A stretch of DNA of 64,000 nucleotides from Mycolicibacterium komanii (GTDB lineage: Bacteria > Actinomycetota > Actinomycetes > Mycobacteriales > Mycobacteriaceae). This document shows, piece after piece, positions 26,155-36,347 of this stretch (the stretch's first letter is position 1; every line of letters begins with the position of its first letter). The DNA lies in contig NZ_CVTA01000015.1 of the NCBI RefSeq assembly GCF_001050035.1, forward strand, positions 8,601-72,600, given 5' to 3'. The notes under the pieces are model-generated. The model was not told the DNA's origin and did no database searches. It saw nothing but the letters and a program-made list of their open reading frames with translations. A program made the position numbers and the translations under genes.

Positions 26155-27743
26155 CACTGGTGCTTCGATACGCCGCGCGCAGCGACCGCGGCCTGGTCCG
26201 GGCGAACAACGAGGACTCGGTGTACGCCGGTGCCCGGCTGCTCGCGCTCGCCGACGGCATGGGCGGCCACGCCGCGGGCGAGGTCGCCTCGCAGTTGGTG
26301 ATCGCCGCGCTGGCGCACCTCGACGACGACGAACCCGGCGGAGATCTGCTCAGCAAGCTCGACGCGGCGGTGCGCGAGGGCAACTCCGCGATCGCCGCGC
26401 ATGTGGAGGCCGACCCCGAGCTCGAGGGCATGGGCACCACGTTGACCGCAATCCTGTTCGCGGGCAACCGTCTTGGCCTGGTGCACATCGGCGACTCGCG
26501 GGGTTATCTGCTGCGCGACGGTGAGCTGACCCAGATCACCAAGGACGACACCTTCGTTCAGACGCTCGTCGACGAGGGCCGCATCACCGCCGAGGAGGCC
26601 CACAGCCACCCGCAACGGTCGTTGATCATGCGCGCGCTGACCGGCCACGAGGTCGAGCCCACGCTGATCATGCGCGAGGCCCGCGCCGGCGACCGGTACC
26701 TGCTGTGCTCCGACGGCCTGTCCGATCCGGTCAGCCACGACACCATCCTCGAAGCGCTGCAGATCCCCGACGTCGCCGAAAGTGCCGACCGGCTCATCGA
26801 ATTGGCCCTGCGCGGCGGCGGACCCGACAACGTCACCGTCGTGGTGGCCGATGTCGTCGACAACAGCACCTACGACTACGGACAGACCCAGCCGATCATC
26901 GCTGGTGCGGTATCGGGTGATGACGATCAGCCGCCGCCCAACACCGCGGCCGGTCGCGCGTCGGCGTTCAACCCGCGTCGCAACGAAACCAAGCGCGCGC
27001 TACCGGAACCGGAGGAACCGCCGCGACCGCCCAAGTCGCGGCGGCGAATGTTCATCGCCGCTGCCCTTGTGGTCCTGGTCATCCTGGCCGGGCTGGCCGT
27101 CGGCCGCGAGATCATCCGAAGCAACTTCTACGTCGCCGCCCACGACGGCGTCGTCTCGATCATGCGGGGCGTGCCGGGATCGGTGCTGGGATACCCGCTG
27201 CAGGAGCCGTACCGGCAGGGCTGCCTGACCGAGCGCAACGGCCTGACCCTCATCAATCCGGGCCAGGACCCGCGCGACTGCCGGCTGCTCAAGGTCGGCG
27301 ACCTCAAACCCTCCGAGCAGCGACAGGTCATCGCGGGTCTGCCCACGGGCTCGGAGGATCAGGCGATCACCCAGATCAACCAGCTGGCACGCGACTCGCT
27401 GCTGCCGATCTGCGCACCGCCGCCCCCTCCGCCGCCGCGCACCAGCTCGGTGCCGCACAGCCCAGCGCCGTCGAATTCTCCTGGCGTACCGAATAATCCG
27501 CCCCGCGGCGAGGATGAGACCCCGGCGCCGGAGACCCCGCGGACGGTGACGACGCCGCCGCCGTCGCCCGCACCGAAGCCGCCGTCGCCCGCACCCGAAT
27601 CTCCGCGGGCCGAACCGGGCACGCCGCCGCCACCCGAGGGCCCGGCATCGCCGACGCCCAAGCCGCCGCCGCCGTCCCCGACCGTCACCGCGCTGCCTCC
27701 GCCGCCGCCCGAGCCGGGGACCACGTGCCGGGAAGTGTCATGA
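26151..27743 (+). CDS. pstP: PP2C-family Ser/Thr phosphatase PstP
   Basis: The membrane PP2C phosphatase that reverses PknA/PknB phosphorylation. The catalytic domain occupies about residues 1-240 with the metal-binding motifs RGLVRANNEDSVYAG, LADGMGGHAAGE, HIGDSRGYLL, CSDGLSDPVS and GGPDNVTVVV. A cytosolic linker, a membrane helix at about 300-318 (MFIAAALVVLVILAGLAVG) and an external part follow. The C-terminal ~110 residues are strikingly Pro/Thr/Ser-rich. The GTG start overlaps the fhaB stop; the frame is open upstream through fhaB only as a shadow. Its stop overlaps the rodA ATG (ATGA). The product of 530 residues is close to Rv0018c. Confidence 0.95.
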   Translation: MTLVLRYAARSDRGLVRANNEDSVYAGARLLALADGMGGHAAGEVASQLVIAALAHLDDDEPGGDLLSKLDAAVREGNSAIAAHVEADPELEGMGTTLTAILFAGNRLGLVHIGDSRGYLLRDGELTQITKDDTFVQTLVDEGRITAEEAHSHPQRSLIMRALTGHEVEPTLIMREARAGDRYLLCSDGLSDPVSHDTILEALQIPDVAESADRLIELALRGGGPDNVTVVVADVVDNSTYDYGQTQPIIAGAVSGDDDQPPPNTAAGRASAFNPRRNETKRALPEPEEPPRPPKSRRRMFIAAALVVLVILAGLAVGREIIRSNFYVAAHDGVVSIMRGVPGSVLGYPLQEPYRQGCLTERNGLTLINPGQDPRDCRLLKVGDLKPSEQRQVIAGLPTGSEDQAITQINQLARDSLLPICAPPPPPPPRTSSVPHSPAPSNSPGVPNNPPRGEDETPAPETPRTVTTPPPSPAPKPPSPAPESPRAEPGTPPPPEGPASPTPKPPPPSPTVTALPPPPPEPGTTCREVS

Positions 27744-29152
27744 CGACACAACCGCAGTCCGCCGTCTCCGTCGCGCCGCCACTTCCGAACCGGCGCAACG
27801 CCGAACTGCTGCTGCTCGGGTTCGCCGCCCTGATCACCACCCTTGCGCTGCTGCTCGTCGAGGCCAACCAGGAGCAGGGCGTGCACTGGGACCTCGCGCA
27901 GTACACCGTCGCGTACATGGCGTTGTTCAGCGGCGCACACCTCGCCATCCGACGCTTCGCGCCCTACGCCGATCCCCTGCTGCTCCCGGTCGTCGCGCTG
28001 CTGAACGGCTTGGGGCTGGTGATGATTCACCGCCTCGACCTCGCCGACGGCGAGCTGTCCCAGGACGGGCTGGGCGGCACCGCCAACCAGCAGATGCTGT
28101 GGACGCTGCTCGGCGTCGTCGGCTTCTCGCTCATCGTGATCTTCCTGCGCGACCACCGGCTCCTTGCCCGCTACGGCTACGTCTGCGGCCTGTCGGGTCT
28201 GGTCCTGCTCGTCATTCCCGCTGTGCTGCCGCGCGCGATGTCCGAACAGAATGGCGCCAAGATCTGGATCCGCTTGCCGGGCTTCTCGATTCAGCCCGCC
28301 GAGTTCTCCAAGATTCTGCTGCTGATCTTCTTCGCCGCCGTGTTGGTGTCCAAGCGCAACGTCTTCACCAGCGCGGGCAAGCACGTCCTCGGCATGGATC
28401 TCCCCCGCCCCCGCGACCTCGCGCCGCTGCTGGCCGCGTGGATCGCCTCGGTCGGCGTGATGATCTTCGAGAAGGACCTCGGCACCTCGCTGTTGCTGTA
28501 CGCGTCGTTCCTGGTGTTGGTCTACGCGGCCACCGACCGGTTCAGCTGGGTCGTCATCGGGCTGGCATTGTTCGCCGCGGGAAGCGTTGCGGCATACCAC
28601 CTTTTCGGTCATGTCCAGGTGCGTGTGCAAACCTGGCTCGACCCGTTCGCCGATCCCGACGGCGCCGGTTACCAGATGGTGCAGTCGTTGTTCAGCTTCG
28701 CCACCGGAGGGATATTCGGCACCGGCCTCGGCAACGGTCAGCCGGGCACGGTGCCCGCCGCGTCGACCGACTTCATCATCGCCGCCGTCGGTGAGGAACT
28801 CGGCCTGGTCGGCCTGGCCGCGGTGCTCATGCTGTACACGATCGTGATCATCCGCGGCCTGCGCACCGCGATCGCCGTGCGCGACAGCTTCGGGAAACTC
28901 CTGGCCGCCGGCCTGGCCTCCACGCTCGCGCTGCAACTGTTCATCGTCGTCGGCGGGGTCACCAAGCTGATACCGCTGACGGGTCTGACCACGCCGTGGC
29001 TGTCCTACGGCGGCTCATCGCTGCTGGCGAACTACGCGCTGCTGGCCATCCTGGTGCGGATCTCGCACGCGGCCCGCCGCCCGATCATCGCCGGGCCGCA
29101 GACCCCCACCCCGATCGCGGCGGCCAGCACCGAGGTGATCGAGAAGGTATGA
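27740..29152 (+). CDS. rodA: SEDS-family peptidoglycan polymerase RodA
   Basis: A polytopic SEDS glycosyltransferase that polymerises lipid II in elongation, partnered with a class B PBP (the next gene). The 470-residue protein has about 12 hydrophobic helices and SEDS landmarks: SEQNGAKIWIRLPGFSIQPAEFSKI, FEKDLGTSLLLY, FSFATGGIFGTGLGNGQPG and FIIAAVGEELGLVG. The catalytic Asp is expected in the WLDPFADPDG loop or nearby. The ATG at 27740 overlaps the pstP stop, and the stop overlaps the pbpA ATG. It matches Rv0017c. Confidence 0.95.
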   Translation: MTTQPQSAVSVAPPLPNRRNAELLLLGFAALITTLALLLVEANQEQGVHWDLAQYTVAYMALFSGAHLAIRRFAPYADPLLLPVVALLNGLGLVMIHRLDLADGELSQDGLGGTANQQMLWTLLGVVGFSLIVIFLRDHRLLARYGYVCGLSGLVLLVIPAVLPRAMSEQNGAKIWIRLPGFSIQPAEFSKILLLIFFAAVLVSKRNVFTSAGKHVLGMDLPRPRDLAPLLAAWIASVGVMIFEKDLGTSLLLYASFLVLVYAATDRFSWVVIGLALFAAGSVAAYHLFGHVQVRVQTWLDPFADPDGAGYQMVQSLFSFATGGIFGTGLGNGQPGTVPAASTDFIIAAVGEELGLVGLAAVLMLYTIVIIRGLRTAIAVRDSFGKLLAAGLASTLALQLFIVVGGVTKLIPLTGLTTPWLSYGGSSLLANYALLAILVRISHAARRPIIAGPQTPTPIAAASTEVIEKV

Positions 29153-30624
29153 ACACCTCGCTGCGCCGCATCGCCGTCACGGTCATGGCCTTGATCGTGC
29201 TGTTGCTGGGCAACGCCACGCTGACGCAGGTGTTGACCGCCGACGGGCTGCGCTCGGACCCGCGCAACCAGCGTGTGCTGCTCGACGAGTACTCCCGCCA
29301 GCGGGGGCAGATCTCCGCGGGCGGCCAGCTGCTGGCGTATTCGGTGTCCACCAACGGCCGGTTCCGCTTCCTGCGGGTGTATCCCAATCCGATGGCGTAT
29401 GCGCCGGTCACCGGCTTCTACTCGCTGCAGTACTCCAGCAGCGGGCTGGAGCGCGCGGAGGATTCGGTCCTCAACGGCTCCGACGAGCGGTTGTTCGGCC
29501 GCCGGCTCGCCGACTTCTTCACCGGGCGCGACCCGCGCGGCGGCAACGTCGACACCACGATCAAGCCGCAGGTCCAGCAGGCGGCGTGGGACGCGATGGA
29601 GGAGGGCTGCGACGGCCCGTGCAAGGGCTCGGTGGTGGCCATCGAGCCATCGACGGGCAAGATCCTGGCGATGGTGTCGTCGCCGTCCTACGACCCGAAC
29701 CTGTTGGCCACCCACAACCTGGACGCGCAGAGCCAGGCGTGGCAGCGGCTGCGCGACGATCCGAACTCGCCGCTGCTGAACCGGGCGATCTCCGAGACCT
29801 ACCCGCCGGGGTCGACGTTCAAGGTGGTCACCACCGCTGCGGCGCTGCAGCGCGGCGCCACGGTCAACACCCAGCTCACCGCCCAACCGCGAATTCCCTT
29901 GCCGGACAGCACCGCAACGTTGGAGAACTTCGGCGGCACGTCATGCGGCGGTGGCCCCACCACGTCGCTGCGGGAGGCGTTCGCCCGGTCCTGCAACACC
30001 GCCTTCGTCGAACTGGGCATCGACACCGGGACCGACGCGCTGCGCTCGACGGCGCGCTCGTTCGGTCTGGACGCGCCCGCGCCGCCGATCCCGCTTCAGG
30101 TGGTCGAGTCGCGGGTCGGGCCCATCCCGGACGCGGCCGCCCTGGGCATGTCGAGCATCGGGCAGAAGGACGTCGCGCTGACGCCGCTGCAGAACGCGCA
30201 GATCGCCGCGGCCATCGCCAACAAAGGGGTGGCGATGCAGCCCTATCTGGTCGATAACCTGAAGGGACCGGACCTCTCGAACATCGCCACCACGGCTCCG
30301 CAGGAAGAGCGCCGGGCGGTGTCGCAGCAGGTCGCGGATACACTTACGGACTTGATGGTCGCCGCCGAGCAGGTGACTCAGCAGAAGGGAGCCATCGCCG
30401 GCGTGCAGATCGCATCCAAGACCGGCACAGCGGAGCACGGTACCGATCCTCGTAACACCCCTCCGCATGCCTGGTACATCGCCTTCGCCCCGGCCCAGGC
30501 CCCCAAGGTGGCGGTCGCGGTCCTGGTGGAGAACGGCGGTAACCGGCTGTCGGCAACCGGAGGCGAGCTGGCCGCTCCGATCGGCCGGGCCACGATCGCC
30601 GCGGCCCTGCGGGAGGGCTCATGA
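29149..30624 (+). CDS. pbpA: Class B penicillin-binding protein PbpA
   Basis: A bitopic transpeptidase required for cell division and growth in mycobacteria, and a reported PknB substrate. The 491-residue protein has a short cytosolic N terminus, a membrane helix at about 6-26 ([16 protein letters not shown]), a PBP dimer-like module, then the transpeptidase domain. The active-site motifs are STFK at 222-225, SCN starting at 281 and KTG starting at 424. Its length equals that of Rv0016c. The ATG overlaps the rodA stop in an ATGA. A 49-base gap separates it from pknA. Confidence 0.95.
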   Translation: MNTSLRRIAVTVMALIVLLLGNATLTQVLTADGLRSDPRNQRVLLDEYSRQRGQISAGGQLLAYSVSTNGRFRFLRVYPNPMAYAPVTGFYSLQYSSSGLERAEDSVLNGSDERLFGRRLADFFTGRDPRGGNVDTTIKPQVQQAAWDAMEEGCDGPCKGSVVAIEPSTGKILAMVSSPSYDPNLLATHNLDAQSQAWQRLRDDPNSPLLNRAISETYPPGSTFKVVTTAAALQRGATVNTQLTAQPRIPLPDSTATLENFGGTSCGGGPTTSLREAFARSCNTAFVELGIDTGTDALRSTARSFGLDAPAPPIPLQVVESRVGPIPDAAALGMSSIGQKDVALTPLQNAQIAAAIANKGVAMQPYLVDNLKGPDLSNIATTAPQEERRAVSQQVADTLTDLMVAAEQVTQQKGAIAGVQIASKTGTAEHGTDPRNTPPHAWYIAFAPAQAPKVAVAVLVENGGNRLSATGGELAAPIGRATIAAALREGS

Positions 30625-30673
30625 GCGGCGCACGGGAGCGGACGCTCCACACGACTCACGCCCGGGGGGCCGC

Positions 30674-32017
30674 ATGACGGCTCGCGTGGGAGTGACGCTG
30701 TCCGGGCGCTACCGGCTGCAGCGGTTGATCGCCACCGGCGGCATGGGACAGGTCTGGGAGGCCGTGGACTCCCGGCTGGGCCGCCGGGTCGCGGTGAAGG
30801 TGCTCAAGGCGGAGTACTCGACCGACCCCGAGTTCGTCGAGCGGTTCCGCGCCGAGGCCCGCACCGTCGCCATGCTCAACCATCCCGGCATCGCCAGCGT
30901 GTACGACTACGGCGAGACCGACATGGACGGCGAAGGGCGCACTGCCTACCTGGTGATGGAACTCGTCAACGGCGAACCGCTGAACTCCGTCCTCAAACGG
31001 ACCGGCCGGCTGTCGCTGCGCCACGCGCTCGACATGCTCGAGCAGACGGGCCGCGCCCTGCAGGTCGCCCACACCGCAGGCCTGGTGCACCGCGACGTGA
31101 AGCCCGGCAACATCCTCATCACGCCGACGGGCCAGGTGAAGCTCACCGACTTCGGCATCGCCAAGGCCGTCGACGCCGCCCCGGTGACCCAGACCGGCAT
31201 GGTGATGGGCACCGCCCAGTACATCGCGCCCGAGCAGGCGCTCGGTCACGACGCCACCGCCGCCAGTGATGTGTACGCGTTGGGAGTCGTTGGCTACGAA
31301 TCGGTTTCGGGTAAGCGGCCGTTCACCGGTGACGGTGCGCTGACGGTCGCGATGAAGCACATCAAGGAGACTCCCCCGCCGCTTCCCGCCGACCTTCCGC
31401 CCAACGTACGCGAGCTGATCGAGATCACCCTCGTCAAGAACCCCGGCATGCGGTACCGCTCCGGCGGTGCGTTCGCCGACGCGGTGGCCGCGGTGCGCTC
31501 CGGGCGCCGCCCGCCGCGGCCGAACGCCGCCCCCTCGATCGGTCGGGCCGCCCCCACCGCCGTGCCGTCGGCCACCCAGGCCCGCGCCGCCGCCGACATG
31601 ACCGGACGTGCCCCGGCCACGACCGCGCGCCCGCGTTCGGTGAGCGGAAGCCACCGCCCGCCTCCGCCGCGGCGCACGTTCTCGTCGGGCCAGCGCGCGC
31701 TGTTGTGGGCCGCGGGCGTGCTGGGAACGCTGGCGATCATCATCGCGATCCTGATCGTGCTCAACGCCCAGGACCGTCAGGACAAGCAGGCACCGCCGCC
31801 GACGATCACGAACACGATCACCGAGACGACGCCGTTCGAGACCCCCGAGGCGCTTCCCGACCGGACCATCCGCGAGGGGAGCGACGGTGGTAAGGGACAA
31901 TCAGGGGTAACCACACCGCAGGCGATGGCGTCACCGGCAATGCCGCTGGTACCGGCGTCGCCCCCGGCACAGGAGCCGTACCAGCGGCTTTCGGCTCCAG
32001 AACAGACATTGCAATGA
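30674..32017 (+). CDS. pknA: Ser/Thr protein kinase PknA
   Basis: An essential transmembrane kinase that controls cell shape and division. The 447-residue protein has an N-terminal kinase domain with GGMGQVWEA (Gly-loop), K42 in [15 protein letters not shown] (catalytic Asp), DFGIA and [11 protein letters not shown] Pro/Ala-rich juxtamembrane region and a membrane helix at about 341-363 ([20 protein letters not shown]) follow, with a short external tail. The ATG at 30674 ([15 protein letters not shown]) fits the family; the longer open frame overlaps pbpA. Its stop overlaps the pknB ATG. It corresponds to Rv0015c. Confidence 0.95.
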   Translation: MTARVGVTLSGRYRLQRLIATGGMGQVWEAVDSRLGRRVAVKVLKAEYSTDPEFVERFRAEARTVAMLNHPGIASVYDYGETDMDGEGRTAYLVMELVNGEPLNSVLKRTGRLSLRHALDMLEQTGRALQVAHTAGLVHRDVKPGNILITPTGQVKLTDFGIAKAVDAAPVTQTGMVMGTAQYIAPEQALGHDATAASDVYALGVVGYESVSGKRPFTGDGALTVAMKHIKETPPPLPADLPPNVRELIEITLVKNPGMRYRSGGAFADAVAAVRSGRRPPRPNAAPSIGRAAPTAVPSATQARAAADMTGRAPATTARPRSVSGSHRPPPPRRTFSSGQRALLWAAGVLGTLAIIIAILIVLNAQDRQDKQAPPPTITNTITETTPFETPEALPDRTIREGSDGGKGQSGVTTPQAMASPAMPLVPASPPAQEPYQRLSAPEQTLQ

Positions 32018-33891
32018 CGACCCCACAACATTTGTCCGACCGCTACGAGCTGGGCGAGATCCTCGGCTTCGGCGGTATGTCCGAGGTCCACCTCGCACGC
32101 GACGTCCGGCTGCACCGCGACGTCGCGATCAAGGTGCTGCGCGCCGACCTCGCCCGCGACCCGAGCTTCTATCTGCGGTTCCGCCGCGAGGCCCAGAACG
32201 CCGCCGCACTCAACCACCCGGCGATCGTCGCGGTCTACGACACCGGCGAGGCCGAGACCCCTCAGGGCCCGCTGCCCTACATCGTCATGGAGTACGTCGA
32301 CGGTGTGACGCTGCGCGACATCGTCCACAACGACGGGCCGATGGAGCCGCGCCGGGCGATCGAGGTGATCGCCGACGCCTGCCAGGCGCTGAACTTCAGC
32401 CACCAGCACGGCATCATCCACCGCGACGTCAAGCCGGCCAACATCATGATCAGCAAGACCGGCGCGGTGAAGGTGATGGACTTCGGCATCGCCCGCGCGC
32501 TGGCGGACGCCAACAGCGTCACCCAGACCGCCGCCGTGATCGGCACCGCGCAGTATCTGTCGCCGGAACAGGCGCGCGGCGAGAAGGTCGACGCCCGGTC
32601 CGACGTCTACTCGCTGGGCTGCGTGTTGTACGAAATCCTCACGGGGGAGCCACCTTTCATCGGAGACTCGCCGGTGGCCGTGGCCTATCAGCACGTCCGT
32701 GAGGATCCCGCCGCGCCGTCGCAGCGCAACCCCGCGATCGGCCCCGAGCTGGACGCGGTGGTGCTCAAGTCGCTGGCGAAGAACCCCGACAACCGGTACC
32801 AGACCGCCGCCGAGATGCGCGCCGACCTGGTTCGCGTGCACAGCGGCGAGCAGCCCGAGGCCCCCAAGGTGTTCACCGACGCCGAGCGCAGCTCGCTGCT
32901 GAGTTCGCCGGCGCCCCACGAGCGCACCGAACCGATCGACCCGATGCCGCCGGTTCCCGCCTCCGACTACGCCGAGCGCGAACGGCGCGGCTCGGTCGGG
33001 CGCTGGCTGGCCGCCGTCGCGGTGCTGGCCATCCTGACCGTCGTGGTGACGGTCGCGATCAACATGTTCGGCGGAAGCACCCGCAGCGTCGAGGTGCCCG
33101 ACGTCAGCGGCCAACCGTCGGCCGACGCCATCGCCGAACTGCAGAACCGCGGCTTCAAGACCAGGACAGATCAGCGGCCCGACTCGACGGTGCCGCCCGA
33201 CCACGTCATCAGCACCGATCCCAGCGCCGACAGCTCGGTCGACCCGGGGGAGGAGATCACCCTCAACGTCTCGACCGGGCCGGAGCAGCGGGAGATCCCC
33301 GACGTCAAGAACCTGAGCTACTCCGAGGCCACCGAGAAGCTGAAAGAGGCCGGCTTCGAGAAGTTCAAGTCCTCGTCGTCGCCGTCGACGCCGGAGTTGA
33401 AGGACAAGGTGCTCGGCACCAACCCGCCGGCCAACCAGACGTCGGCGATCACCAACGAGATCACCATCATCCTGGGCTCGGGCCCGCAGAGCCGTGCCGT
33501 GCCGAACGTCGAGAACCAGACGGAGGAACCGGCGCGGCAGATCCTGACCGCCGCCGGCTTCACCAACGTGGTGCCGGTTCAGGTCGACAGCCCCAAGCCG
33601 TGCGGGCAGGTCATCGGCACGCTGCCACCGGCGGGTCAGGAGTCGGCGGTCGACGCGCCGATCCAGCTGCAGCTCTCGGCGTGCAACCAGTTCGTGATGC
33701 CCGACCTGCGCGGCATGTTCTGGACAGACGCCGAACCGCGGCTACGGGCGCTGGGCTGGACGGGCTTCCTGGACAAGGGCGCCGACGTGCAGAACAGCGG
33801 TCAGCGGACCAACGCGGTGGTGACTCAGAACCCGTCGCCGGGCACCGGCGTGAACTTCGGCTCGACGATCACGCTGAGCTTCGCGTCGTAG
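32014..33891 (+). CDS. pknB: PASTA-domain Ser/Thr protein kinase PknB
   Basis: An essential receptor kinase that senses peptidoglycan fragments or lipid II and controls wall synthesis through CwlM, MurJ and others. The 625-residue protein has a kinase domain (K40 in [17 protein letters not shown]), an activation loop with SVTQTAAV (the two Thr of autophosphorylation), a membrane helix at about 331-351, and four external PASTA units (about 355-625). Two cysteines in the PASTA region (PKPCGQ and LSACNQ) are unusual. The 3' end overlaps trpG by 23 bases on the other strand. It corresponds to Rv0014c. Confidence 0.96.
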   Translation: MTTPQHLSDRYELGEILGFGGMSEVHLARDVRLHRDVAIKVLRADLARDPSFYLRFRREAQNAAALNHPAIVAVYDTGEAETPQGPLPYIVMEYVDGVTLRDIVHNDGPMEPRRAIEVIADACQALNFSHQHGIIHRDVKPANIMISKTGAVKVMDFGIARALADANSVTQTAAVIGTAQYLSPEQARGEKVDARSDVYSLGCVLYEILTGEPPFIGDSPVAVAYQHVREDPAAPSQRNPAIGPELDAVVLKSLAKNPDNRYQTAAEMRADLVRVHSGEQPEAPKVFTDAERSSLLSSPAPHERTEPIDPMPPVPASDYAERERRGSVGRWLAAVAVLAILTVVVTVAINMFGGSTRSVEVPDVSGQPSADAIAELQNRGFKTRTDQRPDSTVPPDHVISTDPSADSSVDPGEEITLNVSTGPEQREIPDVKNLSYSEATEKLKEAGFEKFKSSSSPSTPELKDKVLGTNPPANQTSAITNEITIILGSGPQSRAVPNVENQTEEPARQILTAAGFTNVVPVQVDSPKPCGQVIGTLPPAGQESAVDAPIQLQLSACNQFVMPDLRGMFWTDAEPRLRALGWTGFLDKGADVQNSGQRTNAVVTQNPSPGTGVNFGSTITLSFAS

Positions 33892-34555
33892 CGGCGTCGC
33901 GGCCGGCGGCGATGGCGCCCGCGACCTCGCCCTCGAGCTGCCGGACCAGCGCCTCGGCCGGTGCGGCACCGCAGTAGCCGAGCCAGTTGGCCAGCATGCG
34001 GTGGCCGCCCTCGGTCAGGATCGACTCGGGGTGGAACTGCACGCCGTGGATCGGCACCTCGACGTGACGCACCCCCATGATCACCCCGCCCTCGGTGCGC
34101 GCGATCACCTCGAGCACATCCGGAACCGTGTCCGGCAAAATCGTCAGCGAGTGGTACCTGGTCGCGGTGAAGGGGTTCGGAAGGCCTTGCAGCACACCGG
34201 AATCGGTGTGGTGTACGACGCTGGTCTTACCGTGCAGCAGTTCGGGTGCGCGGTCGACGGTGCCGCCGAACGCGACGCCGATGGCCTGGTGGCCGAGGCA
34301 GACACCCAGCAGTGGGGTGCCCGCCGCCGCGCACGCCTTCACCAGGGGAATCGACGCGCCGGCGCGCTCGGGCGTGCCCGGGCCGGGCGACAACAGCACA
34401 CCGTCGAAGTCGGCGGCGGCCTTGGCGACGTCGGCGTGGGTGGCCAGGCGGTCGTCGTCGTTGCGCCACACCTGGGCCTGCACCCCGAGCTGACCGAGGT
34501 ACTGGACCAGGTTGAACACGAAGCTGTCGTAGTTGTCGACGACCAAGACCTGCAT
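33869..34555 (-). CDS. trpG: Anthranilate/para-aminobenzoate synthase glutamine amidotransferase component
   Basis: A class I glutamine amidotransferase that supplies ammonia to TrpE or PabB, so it may serve both tryptophan and folate synthesis. The 228-residue protein has [17 protein letters not shown] at the start, [13 protein letters not shown], the nucleophile Cys in [12 protein letters not shown], and the His-Glu pair in [11 protein letters not shown]. No trpE or pabB is adjacent; this isolated position next to pknB is usual in mycobacteria (Rv0013). Whether it acts as TrpG, PabA or both cannot be told. Confidence 0.92.
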   Translation of the reverse strand: MQVLVVDNYDSFVFNLVQYLGQLGVQAQVWRNDDDRLATHADVAKAAADFDGVLLSPGPGTPERAGASIPLVKACAAAGTPLLGVCLGHQAIGVAFGGTVDRAPELLHGKTSVVHHTDSGVLQGLPNPFTATRYHSLTILPDTVPDVLEVIARTEGGVIMGVRHVEVPIHGVQFHPESILTEGGHRMLANWLGYCGAAPAEALVRQLEGEVAGAIAAGRDAATTRSSA

Positions 34556-34623
34556 CAGCCCAGGTTACTGGTTGGGGGTGCGCCGTACCCGGTCGTGCCG
34601 GGTGCCTCTCACCACACCGGGGG

Positions 34624-35478
34624 TCAGTAGCCGATCGGGCCGGCCGGCTTGGCGAACCGCATCCGGACGGGCTCCTTGTGGCCGACCAGTTCGACGGAGG
34701 CCTGGGGTTCCTCGGCATAGCCGAGTCCGAACCGCACCACGTATTGGCGATACAGGTTGACCAGGGGAGCGGCCGCCAGCGCGGCCTGCATGGCGGACGC
34801 GTCGCCGATCGCGGTGATGACGTAGGGCGGGCTGTATGTGCGCCCGTTGAGCAGCAGGGTGTTGCCGACGCACCTCGGCGCCGAGGTGCCGATGATCCGC
34901 TGGTCCTGCATCTGGATGCCCTCGGCGCCCGCGCTCCACAACGCGTTGAGGACGGCGTCGATGTCCTGCTGGTGCACCACCAGGTCGTCGGGGGAGGCGT
35001 CGCGCGGGAACCGGCCCTCGGCGTCGCGCTGCGCGTCGTTGAGCCGCACGACGAGTCCGGCGCCGCGCATCGGGTCCAGGCCGGCCTCAGCCGACAGGCG
35101 TGCCGCGCGCGTGGTGATCGCCGCCAGCGCCGCATCGGCGCCGGGGCTGCCCCCGTGATGGCTGTCGATGGTCGATACGAGCGCATCACGTTCGGCGCTG
35201 AGCCGGTCCACCGACTGCTGAGTCTCGCGGACCAGGTCGACCAGGCGGGGGGCGTCGCTGCGGCGGATCTCGCCGCCCCCGGAGACGCCGTGCGTGGCGG
35301 CCAGCAGCAGACCGGCCAGCAGACAGACCACCGGCACCCCGTATCGCCACACCGTCGAGCGCCGGCTGTCCTTGTGCGTCGCCTGCTGCGGGCGATGCGA
35401 CCCCTGCAACTGCCTTACCTGGCTTCCTTGACTCTGCGGTGCCGGTCCTACGTTAGGCTCGTCAGTACATCGTCGCAC
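34624..35478 (-). CDS. DUF881 family membrane protein
   Basis: A bitopic protein resembling Rv0012. A basic N terminus leads to one membrane helix (about residues 46-62, [17 protein letters not shown]), then a coiled-coil-like segment ([20 protein letters not shown]) and the external DUF881 domain with [23 protein letters not shown] and [11 protein letters not shown]881 proteins sit in division-related clusters in actinobacteria; the exact role is unknown. The GTG at 35478 leaves only 21 bases to the divergent crgA start. An in-frame TTG at 35409 would leave a more reasonable promoter space, so the start is uncertain. Confidence 0.85.
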   Translation of the reverse strand: MRRCTDEPNVGPAPQSQGSQVRQLQGSHRPQQATHKDSRRSTVWRYGVPVVCLLAGLLLAATHGVSGGGEIRRSDAPRLVDLVRETQQSVDRLSAERDALVSTIDSHHGGSPGADAALAAITTRAARLSAEAGLDPMRGAGLVVRLNDAQRDAEGRFPRDASPDDLVVHQQDIDAVLNALWSAGAEGIQMQDQRIIGTSAPRCVGNTLLLNGRTYSPPYVITAIGDASAMQAALAAAPLVNLYRQYVVRFGLGYAEEPQASVELVGHKEPVRMRFAKPAGPIGY

Positions 35479-35499
35479 TCAGTTGTCCCGAAGGTACCC

Positions 35500-35763
35500 A
35501 TGCCCAAGTCCAAGGTCCGCAAGAAGAACGACTTCACCGCCAACTCGGTGAGCCGCACGCCCGTCAAGGTCAAAGCCGGGCCGTCGAGCACCTGGTTCGT
35601 CGTGCTGTTCGTCAGCTTGATGTTGATCGGCTTGGTCTGGCTGCTCGTGTTCCAGCTGGCCTCGTCGGCCATCCCGTTCCTGGCGGAGCTGGGGCCGTGG
35701 AATTACGCGATCGCCTTTGCTTTCATGATCACCGGTCTGTTGCTCACGATGCGGTGGCGCTGA
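35500..35763 (+). CDS. crgA: Cell division protein CrgA
   Basis: A small divisome membrane protein that interacts with FtsZ, FtsQ, PBPs and CwsA. The 87-residue product has a basic start [12 protein letters not shown] and two membrane helices at about 31-53 ([20 protein letters not shown]) and 66-84 ([17 protein letters not shown]). The ATG at 35500 lies in a short divergent gap after the DUF881 gene. It matches Rv0011c in size and sequence. CrgA, CwsA, PbpA and the pknAB block are found together in this neighbourhood in mycobacteria generally. Confidence 0.96.
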   Translation: MPKSKVRKKNDFTANSVSRTPVKVKAGPSSTWFVVLFVSLMLIGLVWLLVFQLASSAIPFLAELGPWNYAIAFAFMITGLLLTMRWR

Positions 35764-35835
35764 GATCCCCGACGCTGGAATGAATTCAACCCAGTCGCTT
35801 CGCGTTACCCTGCCAGCAACCTCGCGGTAATCAAC

Positions 35836-35882
35836 TCACACGGTTGTGATTCATCCCCATTGGGGATAGCACTTGTGGATAA
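35836..35882. promoter_or_regulatory. Palindrome cluster with a DnaA-box match between crgA and the PH-domain gene
   Basis: Three elements lie in 47 bases. TCACACGGTTGTGA (35836-35849) has 5-base arms and a 4-base spacer. ATCCCCATTGGGGAT (35853-35867) is a perfect 7+1+7 palindrome. TGTGGATAA (35874-35882) is the reverse complement of the DnaA box TTATCCACA. They are about 36-80 bases upstream of the PH-domain gene start. Binding proteins are not known. Confidence 0.5.
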
Positions 35883-35917
35883 CCGCATACCACGCGGTGA
35901 AAGGGTGTGGAAAGACC

Positions 35918-36340
35918 GTGCAGCAAACTCAGTGGAGCCCACCCGCCGTCGGCATCGCAGCGTGCGGCATAGGCGGAATTATCTTGGCTACCGTCGCTGT
36001 GAGCCTGATCACAGACCCTCCGGGCCGCCTCCTCGGGGGAGTTGCCGGGGTGGGTTTGATCTTGTTTGCAATCTTCTCTTGGCGTGCGCGGCCGAAGCTG
36101 GCAATCAAAAATGACGCCCTCGTCAACCGTGGTTGGTTCGGCACGAGGATTTTGCCGCGCGGCGAGATCAAAGTGATCCGGATCACTGAGTTCCGCCGAC
36201 TGGCCCGCAAAGTCCGGCTACTCGAGATCGACACCCAAAGCGGCGACCTGATCGTGTTCACGCGTTGGGATCTGGGCACCGATCCGCTGCACGTGCTCGA
36301 CGCGCTGACCGAGGCCGGCTACGCCGGCCCGCGCTCCTGA
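35918..36340 (+). CDS. PH domain-containing membrane protein
   Basis: A 140-residue protein resembling Rv0010c. Two membrane helices (about residues 10-28, VGIAACGIGGIILATVAV, and 37-53, LLGGVAGVGLILFAIFSW) precede a PH-like domain (bPH6 type) with RGWFGTRILPRGEIKVIRI and a C-terminal DLGTDPLHVLDALTEAGYAG. The GTG at 35918 (VQQTQWSPP) was chosen because it matches the family start and follows GGAAAG at 35909-35914; an upstream ATG at 35873 overlaps the palindrome/DnaA-box cluster and is unlikely. The role is unknown. Confidence 0.85.
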   Translation: MQQTQWSPPAVGIAACGIGGIILATVAVSLITDPPGRLLGGVAGVGLILFAIFSWRARPKLAIKNDALVNRGWFGTRILPRGEIKVIRITEFRRLARKVRLLEIDTQSGDLIVFTRWDLGTDPLHVLDALTEAGYAGPRS

Positions 36341-36347
36341 CCTTCGG

